A stretch of DNA of 64,000 nt from Undaria pinnatifida (taxonomy: Eukaryota > Sar > Phaeophyceae > Laminariales > Alariaceae), in the NCBI GenBank assembly GCA_012845835.1, contig JABAKD010000002.1, positions 17,387,129 through 17,451,128 on the forward strand, read 5' to 3'. The position numbers and the translations under genes are program-made. Within the stretch, counting starts at the first letter, position 1, and every line of letters begins with the position of its first letter. Below, piece after piece: positions 25,701-34,400 of this stretch. The notes under the pieces are model-generated. The model saw nothing but the letters and a program-made list of their open reading frames with translations. It was not told the DNA's origin and ran no database searches.

Positions 25701-25907
25701 GTAAAGATGCTCGTTGTGTTCTCAAACAACTACCAGGTACAAAGCAAGAGGAAGCTCGAAGTCCACAGCTATAAAATAGCGTAGCCCCGTACCCTGCTGT
25801 AGTATACAATGTCGCTGTTAGTTGTTGTACCTGACCGTAGAAAAAGTAGCCAGGGCCATGAGAGCGCACAAAGCCCAGGACTTCGTTGGCTTCATCCTCG
25901 AACACAT
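10789..25907 (-). CDS. Gene A: secreted Pmp-like parallel beta-helix repeat protein, 14 exons, 403 aa
   Basis: Exons in transcript order: 25907-25831, 25425-25249, 20804-20720, 19938-19811, 18388-18323, 16905-16831, 16353-16319, 16056-16002, 15296-15222, 15030-14947, 13990-13913, 12963-12877, 12066-11970, 10881-10789. They total 1212 nt and end in TAG. All introns are GT-AG. Exon 1 encodes a signal peptide (MKPTKSWALCALMALATFST). Exon 2 is an N-cap with two Cys (ECDD and DCPAND). Exons 3-13 are beta-helix coils with motifs such as FNNN, FNDN...GGGV, FNRN...GGGI and FDTN...SGGAF, resembling the FxxN and GGA[ILV] repeats of polymorphic outer membrane proteins. Exon 14 is a C-cap with GCTLGYV and DDVCVE. 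There is no membrane segment after the signal peptide, so secretion or a cell-wall location is inferred. Every exon has a counterpart of equal or near-equal length in genes B and C. The biochemical function is unknown. Confidence 0.9.
11046..11140 (+). repeat. Short dispersed repeat, partner at 18795-18890
   Basis: Both segments read 'aactggaaacccttttttttt', a short AT-rich stretch, 'tagtata' and 'gggcccctgaagggct'-like sequence. Both lie inside introns of gene A. Confidence 0.5.
11470..11810. repeat. Degenerate array of CCATGGG-type palindromes
   Basis: Variants of the palindrome ACCCATGGGT recur every 15-25 bp through 340 bp of intron 13 of gene A, for example at 11507-11522, 11526-11533, 11537-11556, 11597-11606 and 11751-11760. 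Many copies are imperfect (cccatgcgt, cccgtgggt, ccttgggt). Confidence 0.75.
13195..13325 (+). repeat. G/C-rich dispersed repeat, inverted partner at 19150-19310
   Basis: It contains 'gggatcaaggttcgg', 'ccaccctaacccccggcctg', 'gggccagaaacgcggctgcg' and 'gcgccgctttcg'. The complement of the same blocks is at 19150-19310 ('cgaaagcggcggcgcagccac', 'ccttgatcccaccc'). Confidence 0.5.
13475..13735 (-). repeat. Repeat family 4, copy 1 (intron 11 of gene A)
   Basis: Read on the minus strand it runs from a 'ccactgatagggacagc' head through 'gaagggtgcgccagctagcg', 'gggctgcgaaagcaactgagtt' and 'gtgtggtgagct' to 'ccgccggaggatgaaaaaa' and an AT-rich end. A second copy is at 27706-27895 (plus) and a 3' fragment is at 55920-55985. 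The ordered shared blocks and A-rich end suggest a retroposed element. Confidence 0.65.
14194..14530. repeat. AGAGTMAAC minisatellite with palindromic AGAGTATACTCAC core
   Basis: Tandem 9-mers agagtcaac then agagtaaac run from 14194 to about 14340. About seven 13-mers of agagtatactcac follow (14341-14430), then agagtaaac again to 14527. The array lies in intron 10 of gene A, and its frames are open only because of the repeat. Confidence 0.9.
15500..15760 (+). repeat. Repeat family 5, copy 1 (intron 8 of gene A)
   Basis: It shares 'gaggcgca', 'aggcatgtcc'-like sequence, 'ggttaagg.gtcgc.cattc' and 'aaaccatttc.gac' blocks, ending 'cgtagcacgcgtctt', with about 63440-63715. Confidence 0.5.
15745..15970. 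repeat. Tandem duplication of about 110 bp
   Basis: Two adjacent copies share 'agcacgcgtct', 'aacgctgttcttcgatcga', 'aacgcttcggcctaccatcg' and 'cataggacgcgcag'-like blocks, with a few differences. They lie in intron 8 of gene A. Confidence 0.8.
18239..18292. repeat. Three tandem 18-mers
   Basis: The unit accaaagtatggaaacgc repeats three times just downstream of exon 5 of gene A on the transcribed (minus) strand. Confidence 0.85.
18795..18890 (+). repeat. Short dispersed repeat, partner at 11046-11140
   Basis: It shares the 'caactggaaacccttttttt' start and the 'tagtatagggagggactta' block with the 11.0-kb copy. It lies in intron 5 of gene A. Confidence 0.5.
19150..19310 (-). repeat. G/C-rich dispersed repeat with G-run tract
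   Basis: It is the inverted partner of 13195-13325. It carries four or more runs of G3-G4 within about 50 bp (19226-19275, around 'ggttggggtttttaggggtt'), which could form a G-quadruplex. It lies in intron 4 of gene A. Confidence 0.5.
19499..19595. repeat. Degenerate GATCTATNT tandem repeat
   Basis: About ten 9-mers of the form gatctatgt or gatctatat run through intron 4 of gene A. Confidence 0.8.
21588..22165. repeat. ATGATGTT/ATGATGCT simple-sequence tract split by a SINE
   Basis: Imperfect atgatgttatgatgatgctatg repeats occupy 21588-21727 and resume at 22051-22165. The SINE described at 21728-22050 interrupts them. Confidence 0.85.
21728..22050 (-). mobile_element. tRNA-derived SINE with poly(A) tail, nested in a simple repeat
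   Basis: Read on the minus strand, the element begins near 22050 with a tRNA-like head: a box-A-like GGTGGCGTATCAGG and a perfect box-B-type GAGTTCGAGCCCC. It continues with a unique body and ends in 21 A residues (the T run at 21728-21748). ATGATGTT simple repeats lie on both sides (21590-21727 and 22051-22165), showing that it inserted into that tract. A close full-length relative lies at 56543-56866 on the plus strand. It sits in intron 2 of gene A. Confidence 0.8.
22205..22302. repeat. ATCAT simple repeat
   Basis: Atcatatcat / atcgtatcat variants repeat for about 95 bp in intron 2 of gene A. Confidence 0.85.
22909..24090 (-). repeat. Tandem array of tRNA-like repeat units with one inverted copy
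   Basis: Three direct units of about 275-295 bp start at 22909, about 23184 and 23461. A truncated fourth starts at 23756, and an inverted unit runs from about 23821 to 24085. Read on the minus strand, each unit has a box-B-like GGGTTCGAGCC or close variant inside a T-arm-like hairpin, followed by a sequence ending CATCCACCA. A box-A-like GCAAGTGGTAAAACGG or GCAAGTGGTCAAACGG lies at the unit end, so full tRNA-like heads form at unit junctions. The head recalls Leu/Ser-type tRNAs, but the acceptor stem does not close, so these are not functional tRNAs. The array lies in intron 2 of gene A. A tRNA-derived SINE origin is inferred. Confidence 0.75.
24768..24950 (+). repeat. Repeat family 3, copy 1 (intron 2 of gene A)
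   Basis: The core 'atggctcgcttttgggcgg', 'actaagaaatcgtgctcagc', 'ggcgagcgctacacta' and 'ctgaggctcactc' is shared with 53656-53850 and, inverted, 56080-56262. The two best copies lie at equivalent positions, in intron 2 of A and of B, so they may predate the A/B duplication. Confidence 0.65.
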
Positions 25908-26499
25908 GTTGACTTTGGAATGCGCCGCAGGTTAGTAGGCTGAGGGGCGTGCCAGTTATGTCTGTAGTATGATGCACAGCTTAGTGCAGCAGTACCGTAG
26001 ACGAGTAGTAGCAGTGAGTGGTACTCGCGTGTACAGAAAGACGAGAGACCGATCTGGTGATGGCACGCTAAGTTGTCTGTGTGCGTTCCGCGCGTTTTTT
26101 TGCTCTTTGAAGGGTGTGCTCTTCCGCTTCCGCCCTTCTTCCTTGTGAAAGGAGACTATATACCCCGGTACTGCAGCTGCTGTGCTGAACACTTCTTTGA
26201 ACTGACGCGCGCTGTCCTTGCGTCATTGCTGTCGCGTGAAATTGTCAAGCGGCGGACTGTTGGTTTTACGAAAATAACCAAACGAAACCACAAACCTTAG
26301 AGAGTCTAGACTAGACAGTAGACACCCAGCACAGCTTTCAGACGGTTTTCTGTGGGGATCCGGGCTCTTCATAACTTCATGAAAAGCATGAGGCATGAGA
26401 TAGATGTTTTTTTTCTCTTCTTTTTCGCTTGGATCTTTGAACCGTACACACATGTACATGTATGTATGCGGCTAAGGGAAGGCCACATGCACAATACGT

Positions 26500-26760
26500 G
26501 CGGTCTTCACCTTGCTGAACTGATACGAACTGATCTTTGCATCCATCCACATCCAGCACACACAATAACCAGTCCGTCGGTGTCCGTGCCGATGCTCCCG
26601 CGAGAGAACCGAGCTCTGTGTTCACAAACTACAAAACAGAGATGAACAGCAGCAGCAGCAGCGAAGCGAGGTGATTAGGCGATGCATATAACTCAATGCC
26701 GAACGCAGTGAACGAAGAGAAGGCGGAACATATGCAAGCCACCACACACCATACGATACA
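26500..26760 (+). repeat. Dispersed repeat family 1, copy 2
   Basis: It carries the ordered phrases gaactgatctttgc, atccagcacac, gtgtccgtgccgatgct, gagctctgtg, caatgccgaacgcagtgaac and catgcaagcca-like sequence. It contains an internal CAG trinucleotide run (about 26645-26661) absent from copy 1. Confidence 0.55.
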
Positions 26761-27705
26761 ATATGCGTATGATACGCATGTGCCTAATTAAGTACTTATT
26801 GGGGTCCGCAGGCTATACACGTAAGAAACCAGGTAGGTGGTGCTGCAGGTACCTGGTGTAGTATGAAAATGCATGTGGCTGTTAATATTTTAGCATGATA
26901 GTGTGTATGTATCCATATTTTTATAGAAACCTCGTTGTTGTACGCGTTGGACGCGAAACACTACCAACAATAAAATGCCGTATCACACACGGCAAGCAGC
27001 AAGGTCTTGATATCACATCATCATCATCAGAGGTGCGTCACGGCCTTGCGTTCAGTCTGCACTCTTCTGTGGTGGGGGTGAGGACCACAGACAGGGAGGT
27101 AAAATATAGTAGATCGTACAGGTCCATGCGTTTCGTGGGGCACATTCAGCATCAACAATATTTACCCGGTACTGTAGGTATTTATTTATTTATTTTATTT
27201 ACTAATTAGTTAGTTACTGCATAGACTCGAACACACACCTGTCTGCATAATATTGTTGTCGTCTTTTCTTGTCAAACATCTAGAGTCCGTGGTCGCACAA
27301 AAAGGTGCTGGAGCCCTAGGAAGATCCGAGAAGCCTAATGAAATAAAAAATCGTCGGGAAAGACTACGCTTTCCCGTCTATAAACGCACGATACGAACAT
27401 TATATACGAAACATCGTGTATATTGGTTATATATTATTGTGCGTCCCCGATGGTTCAACACTTTCAGAACCAGTAAAACTTTCAACCAGTACGTAGATAC
27501 TTGTAGAAACCAGCGTAACTAATGAATTAATGCCTGTCGTAGGTGTATATATGAAAAAAAAATACTAGTAGTACAGTACTAGTAGCTTCGAACCCCTCGA
27601 GGGGCTCTTTCTTGCAACAAGTTGACAGGCCAGGAGAGTTGTTCTGGCGAAATCGATTACTTACCAAATAATTAATTTGACGAGCATAATATAAAATAAA
27701 GCTAA

Positions 27706-27895
27706 CCACTGATAGGGACAGCTTACGCTATACCTACAATGGGACTCGAAGGGTGCGCCAGCTAGCGTTGGGCTGCGAAAGCAACTGAGTTAAATCGACA
27801 CACGACGCGTATGAAAATACGCGGAAGTGTGGTGAGCTAAAGCTTTATTTTTCCCCATCCGCCGGAGGATGAAAAAAGAAAAGAAGAAAAAAGCT
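27706..27895 (+). repeat. Repeat family 4, copy 2 (between genes A and C)
   Basis: It has the blocks 'actgatagggacagct', 'cgaagggtgcgccagctagc', 'tgggctgcgaaagcaactga', 'cgcggaagtgtggtgagct' and 'ccgccggaggatgaaaaaag'. It ends in an A-rich stretch. Confidence 0.65.
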
Positions 27896-28417
27896 AAGTG
27901 CTCGTCAAATTACATCCAGCACAAGCGGTAAAACTATAATATATTACTCTTCATGATTCTAGACTATCGTTACATCTCGCACGTATATTTGTATAGCTTA
28001 CTTACCCGTATACGTTCAGTTCGTTCATCGCCGACCGCTGTGTGAACGTGAAATGATCGTGTGTCACAGCACGCGGTCGAACATCCTTCGTGCAAATGAT
28101 CCGATATTTTCTTCATGGAATTATCCAACCAATCTCGAATTTTCTCTAGCGGGGGCATGATCTTTGCCCATCATAAGATTACCCCGGCTTGCTTGCTTGA
28201 TCTTGTTACGATGCTACAACTACGCTTCCCCAACGTTGCTGTATTTGCACTTCGCTCGCGCTCAGCTGGACTGTCTCTCTCGCACCACATCGGCAGTGCA
28301 CTGTGTGGTGGTTGCATACACATTTAACAGCCCACTCATTGGATCGTACCAAGCGCCCAACCGTCTTCATCACCATCAAGAAAGCACGGAGAGGAAGCCA
28401 AACAATCGCGTTCGAGC

Positions 28418-31400
28418 ATGGGCAGGTCTTGGGTGTTCTGCTCTTTGATGGCGCTAGCCTCGCTGTCGTCAGCCAGGCAAGAAAAAACGCGCCCGCTCAT
28501 GTACCGATTTGCAGTTAGTTACAGCTCTGTGCGGTGCAAGTTTAAGTAGTATTAATAGTAGTACAGCAGTACGCAACAGACGGCGTTAAGAAATCACCAC
28601 CTTGTTGTTGTAACAGTTGTTGTTGTTGGTCACAGGGCAGGCTGCAGTCACTCTGGAGTAGTGGAGGGATACTCCAGGGGATTAGGTCGGCCTCGCGTGT
28701 TGTTCTCTCTGAGTTCAATGCGTGTACTTATTTTTCTTTTATTCATTTTTTTTCGCGAACGAAACTATGATACTAATAGTGCAAAACGCCAATTAATTTC
28801 TGAAAAAACAAATTATTAGACCAGTTCTTGCAAAGAATGCAAAACGCCGACTTCTTAAAAAATCAAGTTCTTCTTTTGCAAAGGCGTGCAGTAGTAGGAG
28901 TACGACGACCCTATTTTGTTTTTTTCTTGAACGGTTGAGAAACATTAAATTTTGTTATAATACCACATCAAGGCAAGATTTATCATCCCTAATTTATTAA
29001 TATTCGCCAAATCTCAGCCTCAATTTCTTAACTGTCAATTTTTGAATGTCTGTCGCGTACTGCTGTGTTTGCGATGTTGCGATCATTGGCTTTTAGCTCA
29101 TAAAGCAAACCATGCCAGCCGGCCGCGGGCCCCCAACTCCCCACCCCTTGTGGAACGTGAACGTACAGCTTTAATTAACTTCCTCCGAATTTATCCAGGT
29201 CCCTCTGCGACGACGTCCAAAGCTATTTGAACATACCAGTCCCACTCGATGGCGACACGGAGATCGAGCTCGATGTCTCAAGCATCGAATGCCCGCCGAA
29301 CGGAGAACTCCCTGACGAGCTGGACGAGGTCATTGTTCAAGGTGGAACCCTCACCATCTCTAGCACTCAGAGCTCTGCACAGTGAGTACCATGACCACTA
29401 CTATGCAGTCTAGCACCGCAAAAGCTCCGTTCGTTGAGTGCGCGTGTTCAACTATTAGACATATAGGCAACGATGACAAGAAAAAGGACTTACGTGTTTT
29501 CTATTTGTTTTCCTTCCCCCCATATCGTAGTCTACCATAGGCGAGAGCGGTGATTTTTTATCTGGGGAGCTACTAAAAATGCCACCGGGGGCATTCGACT
29601 TCACGGTGCCACCGAAAAGGACACCACCATAGGCAAAAAGTCCCGCCGAAAATATGAAGCGCACTACGAGTAGTATACCGGTACTACCGACGACGATCAT
29701 GCCTGAACTGATTGAAGTTGTCTAACGGCACCAACATGTATGTGCATTATACTGCCGCGGCGGGTGCAGTTGTTGTCAAGTCCGTGGTCATAGGACAGGC
29801 TCCAGCCACTCTGTAGTGGAAGCATACCCAAGGAACAATGAACATAAGTAGTGCGGCCTGTCGCCGTTGCTCGTCCGATATCCAGATGTCTTCCGCGTCC
29901 TCATGTACATAGTCTGATAAGTTAGCTCTCTGGGCAAAGTAAAAACGGGTCAAGAAGGTTCTTTTCGGCAGCTCCAAACTTTTTTATTCTATTCATTTAT
30001 TTTTACTATTAAAATGAAAATACACCCCAGCTGTGAGATCGAAGATTTCGTCGAAACTCATTTTCGCAAGCTGTGCGTTTCCGATCGCGCGTATTACTGG
30101 GTGTGCCCTCATTAAGAATATAGGTCGGCGACTCCCGTTGGAGAACTACAACGTAGCTTTCCCAGGGTCAACAGGGTGATTTTAATCAATCTGTGCGCCG
30201 CGGGAACTATAAAAGCCGTTTTTGAGGGTCAAAATTTGACAGCTGTGGAAGGAAATGCATCAGTTTATCAAGTACATAGGCTGTAAGTCGTATAACCGGT
30301 GAGGGGATGGCGGAGTTAAAAAAAAAACTGGGGGCCGGGGGCGAAAAAGAGGGGGGAGGGGGGACTCAATCTGTGCGCGCGGAAACTATAAACCCTGTTT
30401 CGGGGACAAATTTGACGGCTGTGGAAGGGATGCATCAGTTTACCATGTATATCCTCTAAGTCGTACAACCGGTGAGGGGACGACGGAGTGTTCGAGGAGG
30501 GGGGAGGGATTCCAACCGCTTTAGGTCGCATATACGCATATATGTATACCTGGTAGGAAACTTACTTATAGCGCGTGTTTTACTCTTCAGCTCGAATCGT
30601 AAGAGGTTCACCCCTCAGCAACCTTCTGGACTACAGTGTTCGTTGCCACAGGTGTCTTCCCTTTCCCTCCCCCCCCCCCCCCCCCCGTACTTTCCTTCAT
30701 TTTTACCGCGCACAGGGTTCAGCATTCCCACTTTTCAGCTTTTATAATCGTTGAGTTGCATCGAATTTTGCTAACTCACGCTCTTCTTGCGCTTTCCGCT
30801 AGTTGTCAATTTTTACGCGACAAAAAGTCCCTGTGTATATACGAGCACGAGAAGGCGCTCGTGAATTGATATGATAGTTGAACCGACGACCTTGACTTTG
30901 ATAAGGAATAATATTCCTATTCGCCTACTTCTCCATAGGGCAGCCTCTTGCTATATTCAACAAAGAAGAAACAGTAGTACTAATATACGTACGTACCTGA
31001 TATGTCTTCGGCTTTGCTGGGCTTGACTGTCAAAAGGTATCCCGGATCAAGCAGCGCCGTTAAACACAAACTTCTCCATGCTACAAGGTATACGATAATA
31101 CCTATGCACCTTCTTAGGCACCCAGCAGCCATGTACGGACCGACGCGCTCCAGCTAACCTGGACTTTACCTTGTTCTCCGCCTCCTCCCCGCATCTTTTC
31201 CATGCGGCGATCTTTATCCCAGATTCATTAACCTCCGTTTTACTGTGGAGGACGGGGCTTCACTCGTTTTCAACTTGGACACCGTCTTGTTCGGTCCCAA
31301 CTCAGGGGTGAGCGGGGCGGGGATTGGGGTGCATTCATATCATGCACGGCCGCAGCCCTTAAGACCATAGACCCTCGTTCCTGTAATCCCGGGACAGGTC

Positions 31401-34400
31401 ACTTCGGGCTTTCGCCGACCAAGCAGACATTGCTGGCACCACGCGCCAACTGCCGTGGGATGATCGGCGACTCGCATGAAGAGTGATTTGTAACCTACTA
31501 AGAATCGCTTATGCGGCGGACTTCGGCACCTTGCTCGCAAGAAGAGTGGTCTGTATCCTACCAAGAACCGCACATGAGGCGGACATGGGCACCTTACGCG
31601 TACTTTATTGCATGCATGATGGATGGCAGTGTTAAATTACTTGATGGGATGTCCACGGGGGGGGGCGGGGGGGGGGGGCGAGTTTGCGACCATGCTCGGT
31701 GTCACGGCTAGGGGAGAGGGGGGCACTGCGAGCTCTGCCACCGCGGCACACTAAATCATCTGGTGACATTATGCTCTAAACGTAAACACTCCCCACTATG
31801 CTTCGTGTGCGGAAGACAATCGAAGCTTGCAACCGCTGGTACGAACAGCCTCAACCTGTATGAGCATTCTTCACGCCCAGTATGGCAAGCCCAATAAACT
31901 CTGTGGCTTTGTGGCTCCCTCCGCTCTTTCCTTTTGCCATGGTCAAACGCGGTAATGTCCGCTTGTTGTGCCGGTTTGCCTGCTGCACCTTCCCAGTACG
32001 AAGAAAACGCGCAGGGCTTCATGATCGACGTGAAAGAAGGTGGGAGTGTCACCTTCCTCGGCGACTTCGAAGGGAGGGAGGTGCGGAATGTCCGGTCCAT
32101 GTTCTACAACGCTGGGAGCATGGAGTGAGTCGCACCCCGAACCGTCGCTTGCGGTCGCCATCCATTTCGGCCGTGGAACTCGTCCAAGACAGTGATGCCA
32201 TTAAATAAGCAATCGGAGTCGTTCTACGGTAGCCCCCCCCCAACTTTTCTCTAACGAAATCGCCGGTTTAGAAACCAGCACATCCCGGCCGAATCTTCTG
32301 AAAAACGGTGTCCCTTGCCACACACCCCTACGCGATCGTTCGATAGTCCTCTGCAAATCAGAAAATAAATGAAGGGGCATAGTTTCCATAGCATCCTTCC
32401 TTCTACCGAGCAGCCATGAACTATGACCATGAAACGTTCGTTCAAGAAAACCGCTGGTTTTTAGGGGGGGAGGCTATCGTAGAACCAGTCATCGGGTAGA
32501 ATTGCCATAGAGGTCACACGCGCGTGTGGGTTTTGTTGTTGTAAACCAGTGGACGTTGAGAATGGCGTCGTTCTACAATGTAGAGGGCAAATGCTAATGT
32601 CTGAGGCGCTTCCCTGAATTTCTTGCGCAACTCGTGTGACAGCTTCAAGGGCGCGGCACGGTTTGAAGAAAACGGCAACGTTTTCCGGAGCAACAGCGGC
32701 GTTCTAAAGTGAGCTATCAGATACCTTGTTCTGAGTAAGATTGACACGACGTTCTCGGGACAAGCTCTCCTCGCCCCGGGCGACGCGGTATGGCGGAATG
32801 TTGATGCGCGTGGGACGCTTGAACATTGTGTGCGCGCCCGGTCTGATAGCCTTGCATTCGAGAAGGACCATGCTCTTCCTTTTTGGAGTCCAGGCATGAG
32901 CTGGCCGAGATACATGCCAAGACATCCACGGAAAACGCCAACGTCACGTGTCATCGGATAGTCCCTCGCACTTCGACTAACGTACTATTTTTCTCTGCTC
33001 TATTTGCGCCTCTCCTCCACAGGTTCCGCGGCAAGACCATCTTCAGGGATAACTGGTACCTGGCCATCGACAACATTGACGCTGGATACGTGAGGTAGGT
33101 TTGTGGAGGCCGTGCTTGGACAGTTGATCTACAGTAGGCTAGTGACACAGAGTCCTGGCTTTCCTGGCGAGGATCCATGAGGTTATCGCGGCGCGTCATC
33201 GCGGCGCAACTGTCGCGACTCTGCGATAAATTCGAGCATTAGTGCCTTTCTCGCGAGTGTCAATTCGTGTCAATGTTGATGTTGGCAGCAGCAAGCAACG
33301 TTTCAGCGTGACCGTCGTCAAGTGTGATGGTTCTCATGTTTTGGTCGATTGTGGGAATTACAACAGACCTTCGTCGTCTCGATTCCTTTTACCAGGTCGC
33401 CTGTTCAACACTTCGCCCATATATCGAGCGGCCCAACGTCGTTGCCACGGCTCTGATGCTTGCCCCATCGTGCAACGCTTGCCGTTCGTTGCCAGGTTCT
33501 CAGTGAGGTCGACTTTCACGAGAAACGCAAAGTTTTTCGATGGAGGGAGCGGCTGTGCCATCTCCAACGACTCGCGACAGGGAAGGGTAATGTGCGTCAA
33601 TTTCCCCATCTTATCAATGGTCGGGTTGTTTTCGGGTACTTTTGTATTCCCATGATTGAATCGTTGCGGGACAAGCATCTCCTCACGGTTGGATCGTGGG
33701 ACTGTATCCTATGTGTTTCTTGGCGAGCCTCGGATTAGCGGCTCGAATTGCGCGTCCCAACTGTTACGCCTGGTATGGTGTTCGGCCTTCCTTGGTGGTG
33801 CTCTACGGAGCCTTTATCCCTAGGACCAGCGCGACGGACGTTCGCATCAAAACTCTTACCCGCTATTGTCGTAACTGTCTGCTGGTGTTGTAGAATTTTG
33901 TCCGCTGTATATCCCCCCAAACGCGCTGATATTTTCATGTCATGCATGAAAATGCCGTATTGAGGGCCCAATTGTTGGCGGTCTCTTTTGGGAGTAAGAA
34001 CGGTGCTCCATCTCGAAAGGGATGCGTTGTCAATGATTAAAATACTACAATAAATGCAAGAAAAAAACGATCTCCCTCGCCCCCTGCCGCCCCCCGCGTG
34101 CTGGTCTTTGTCCTGAACTAGCTTCCGAGGCGACGCGACTTTCAAGGAGCACAGTTGCGAGGGCCCTGGGGCGATAAGCTCTTCCGGGGAAATAAAGTGA
34201 GCCGTCTACCCATGCCCTGCTGTTGCTTGTTTCGATGTTGCTGACGCACGACTTTCCAATCTGTGCGCCGGCCACCAGAGCTTGGTTTTGCCACCAGCAA
34301 CCAACTGTTGATATGAGTGGCTACGGATACCTCATGCCCGCGGATGTTCCTGGCCTTACCTCGAGTGCTCACGGTGCCATATCCACATGACGATGTACGA

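Larger units (their letters stand above)
25908..28417. promoter_or_regulatory. Head-to-head 5' flank shared by genes A and C
   Basis: The start codons of A (minus, 25907) and C (plus, 28418) point away from each other across 2.5 kb, so both promoters should lie here. I saw no certain TATA box or initiator. The interval also holds a copy of the 'atccagcac' repeat (about 26500-26760) and an inverted copy of the 13.5-kb repeat (about 27706-27895). Untranslated first exons cannot be excluded. Confidence 0.45.
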
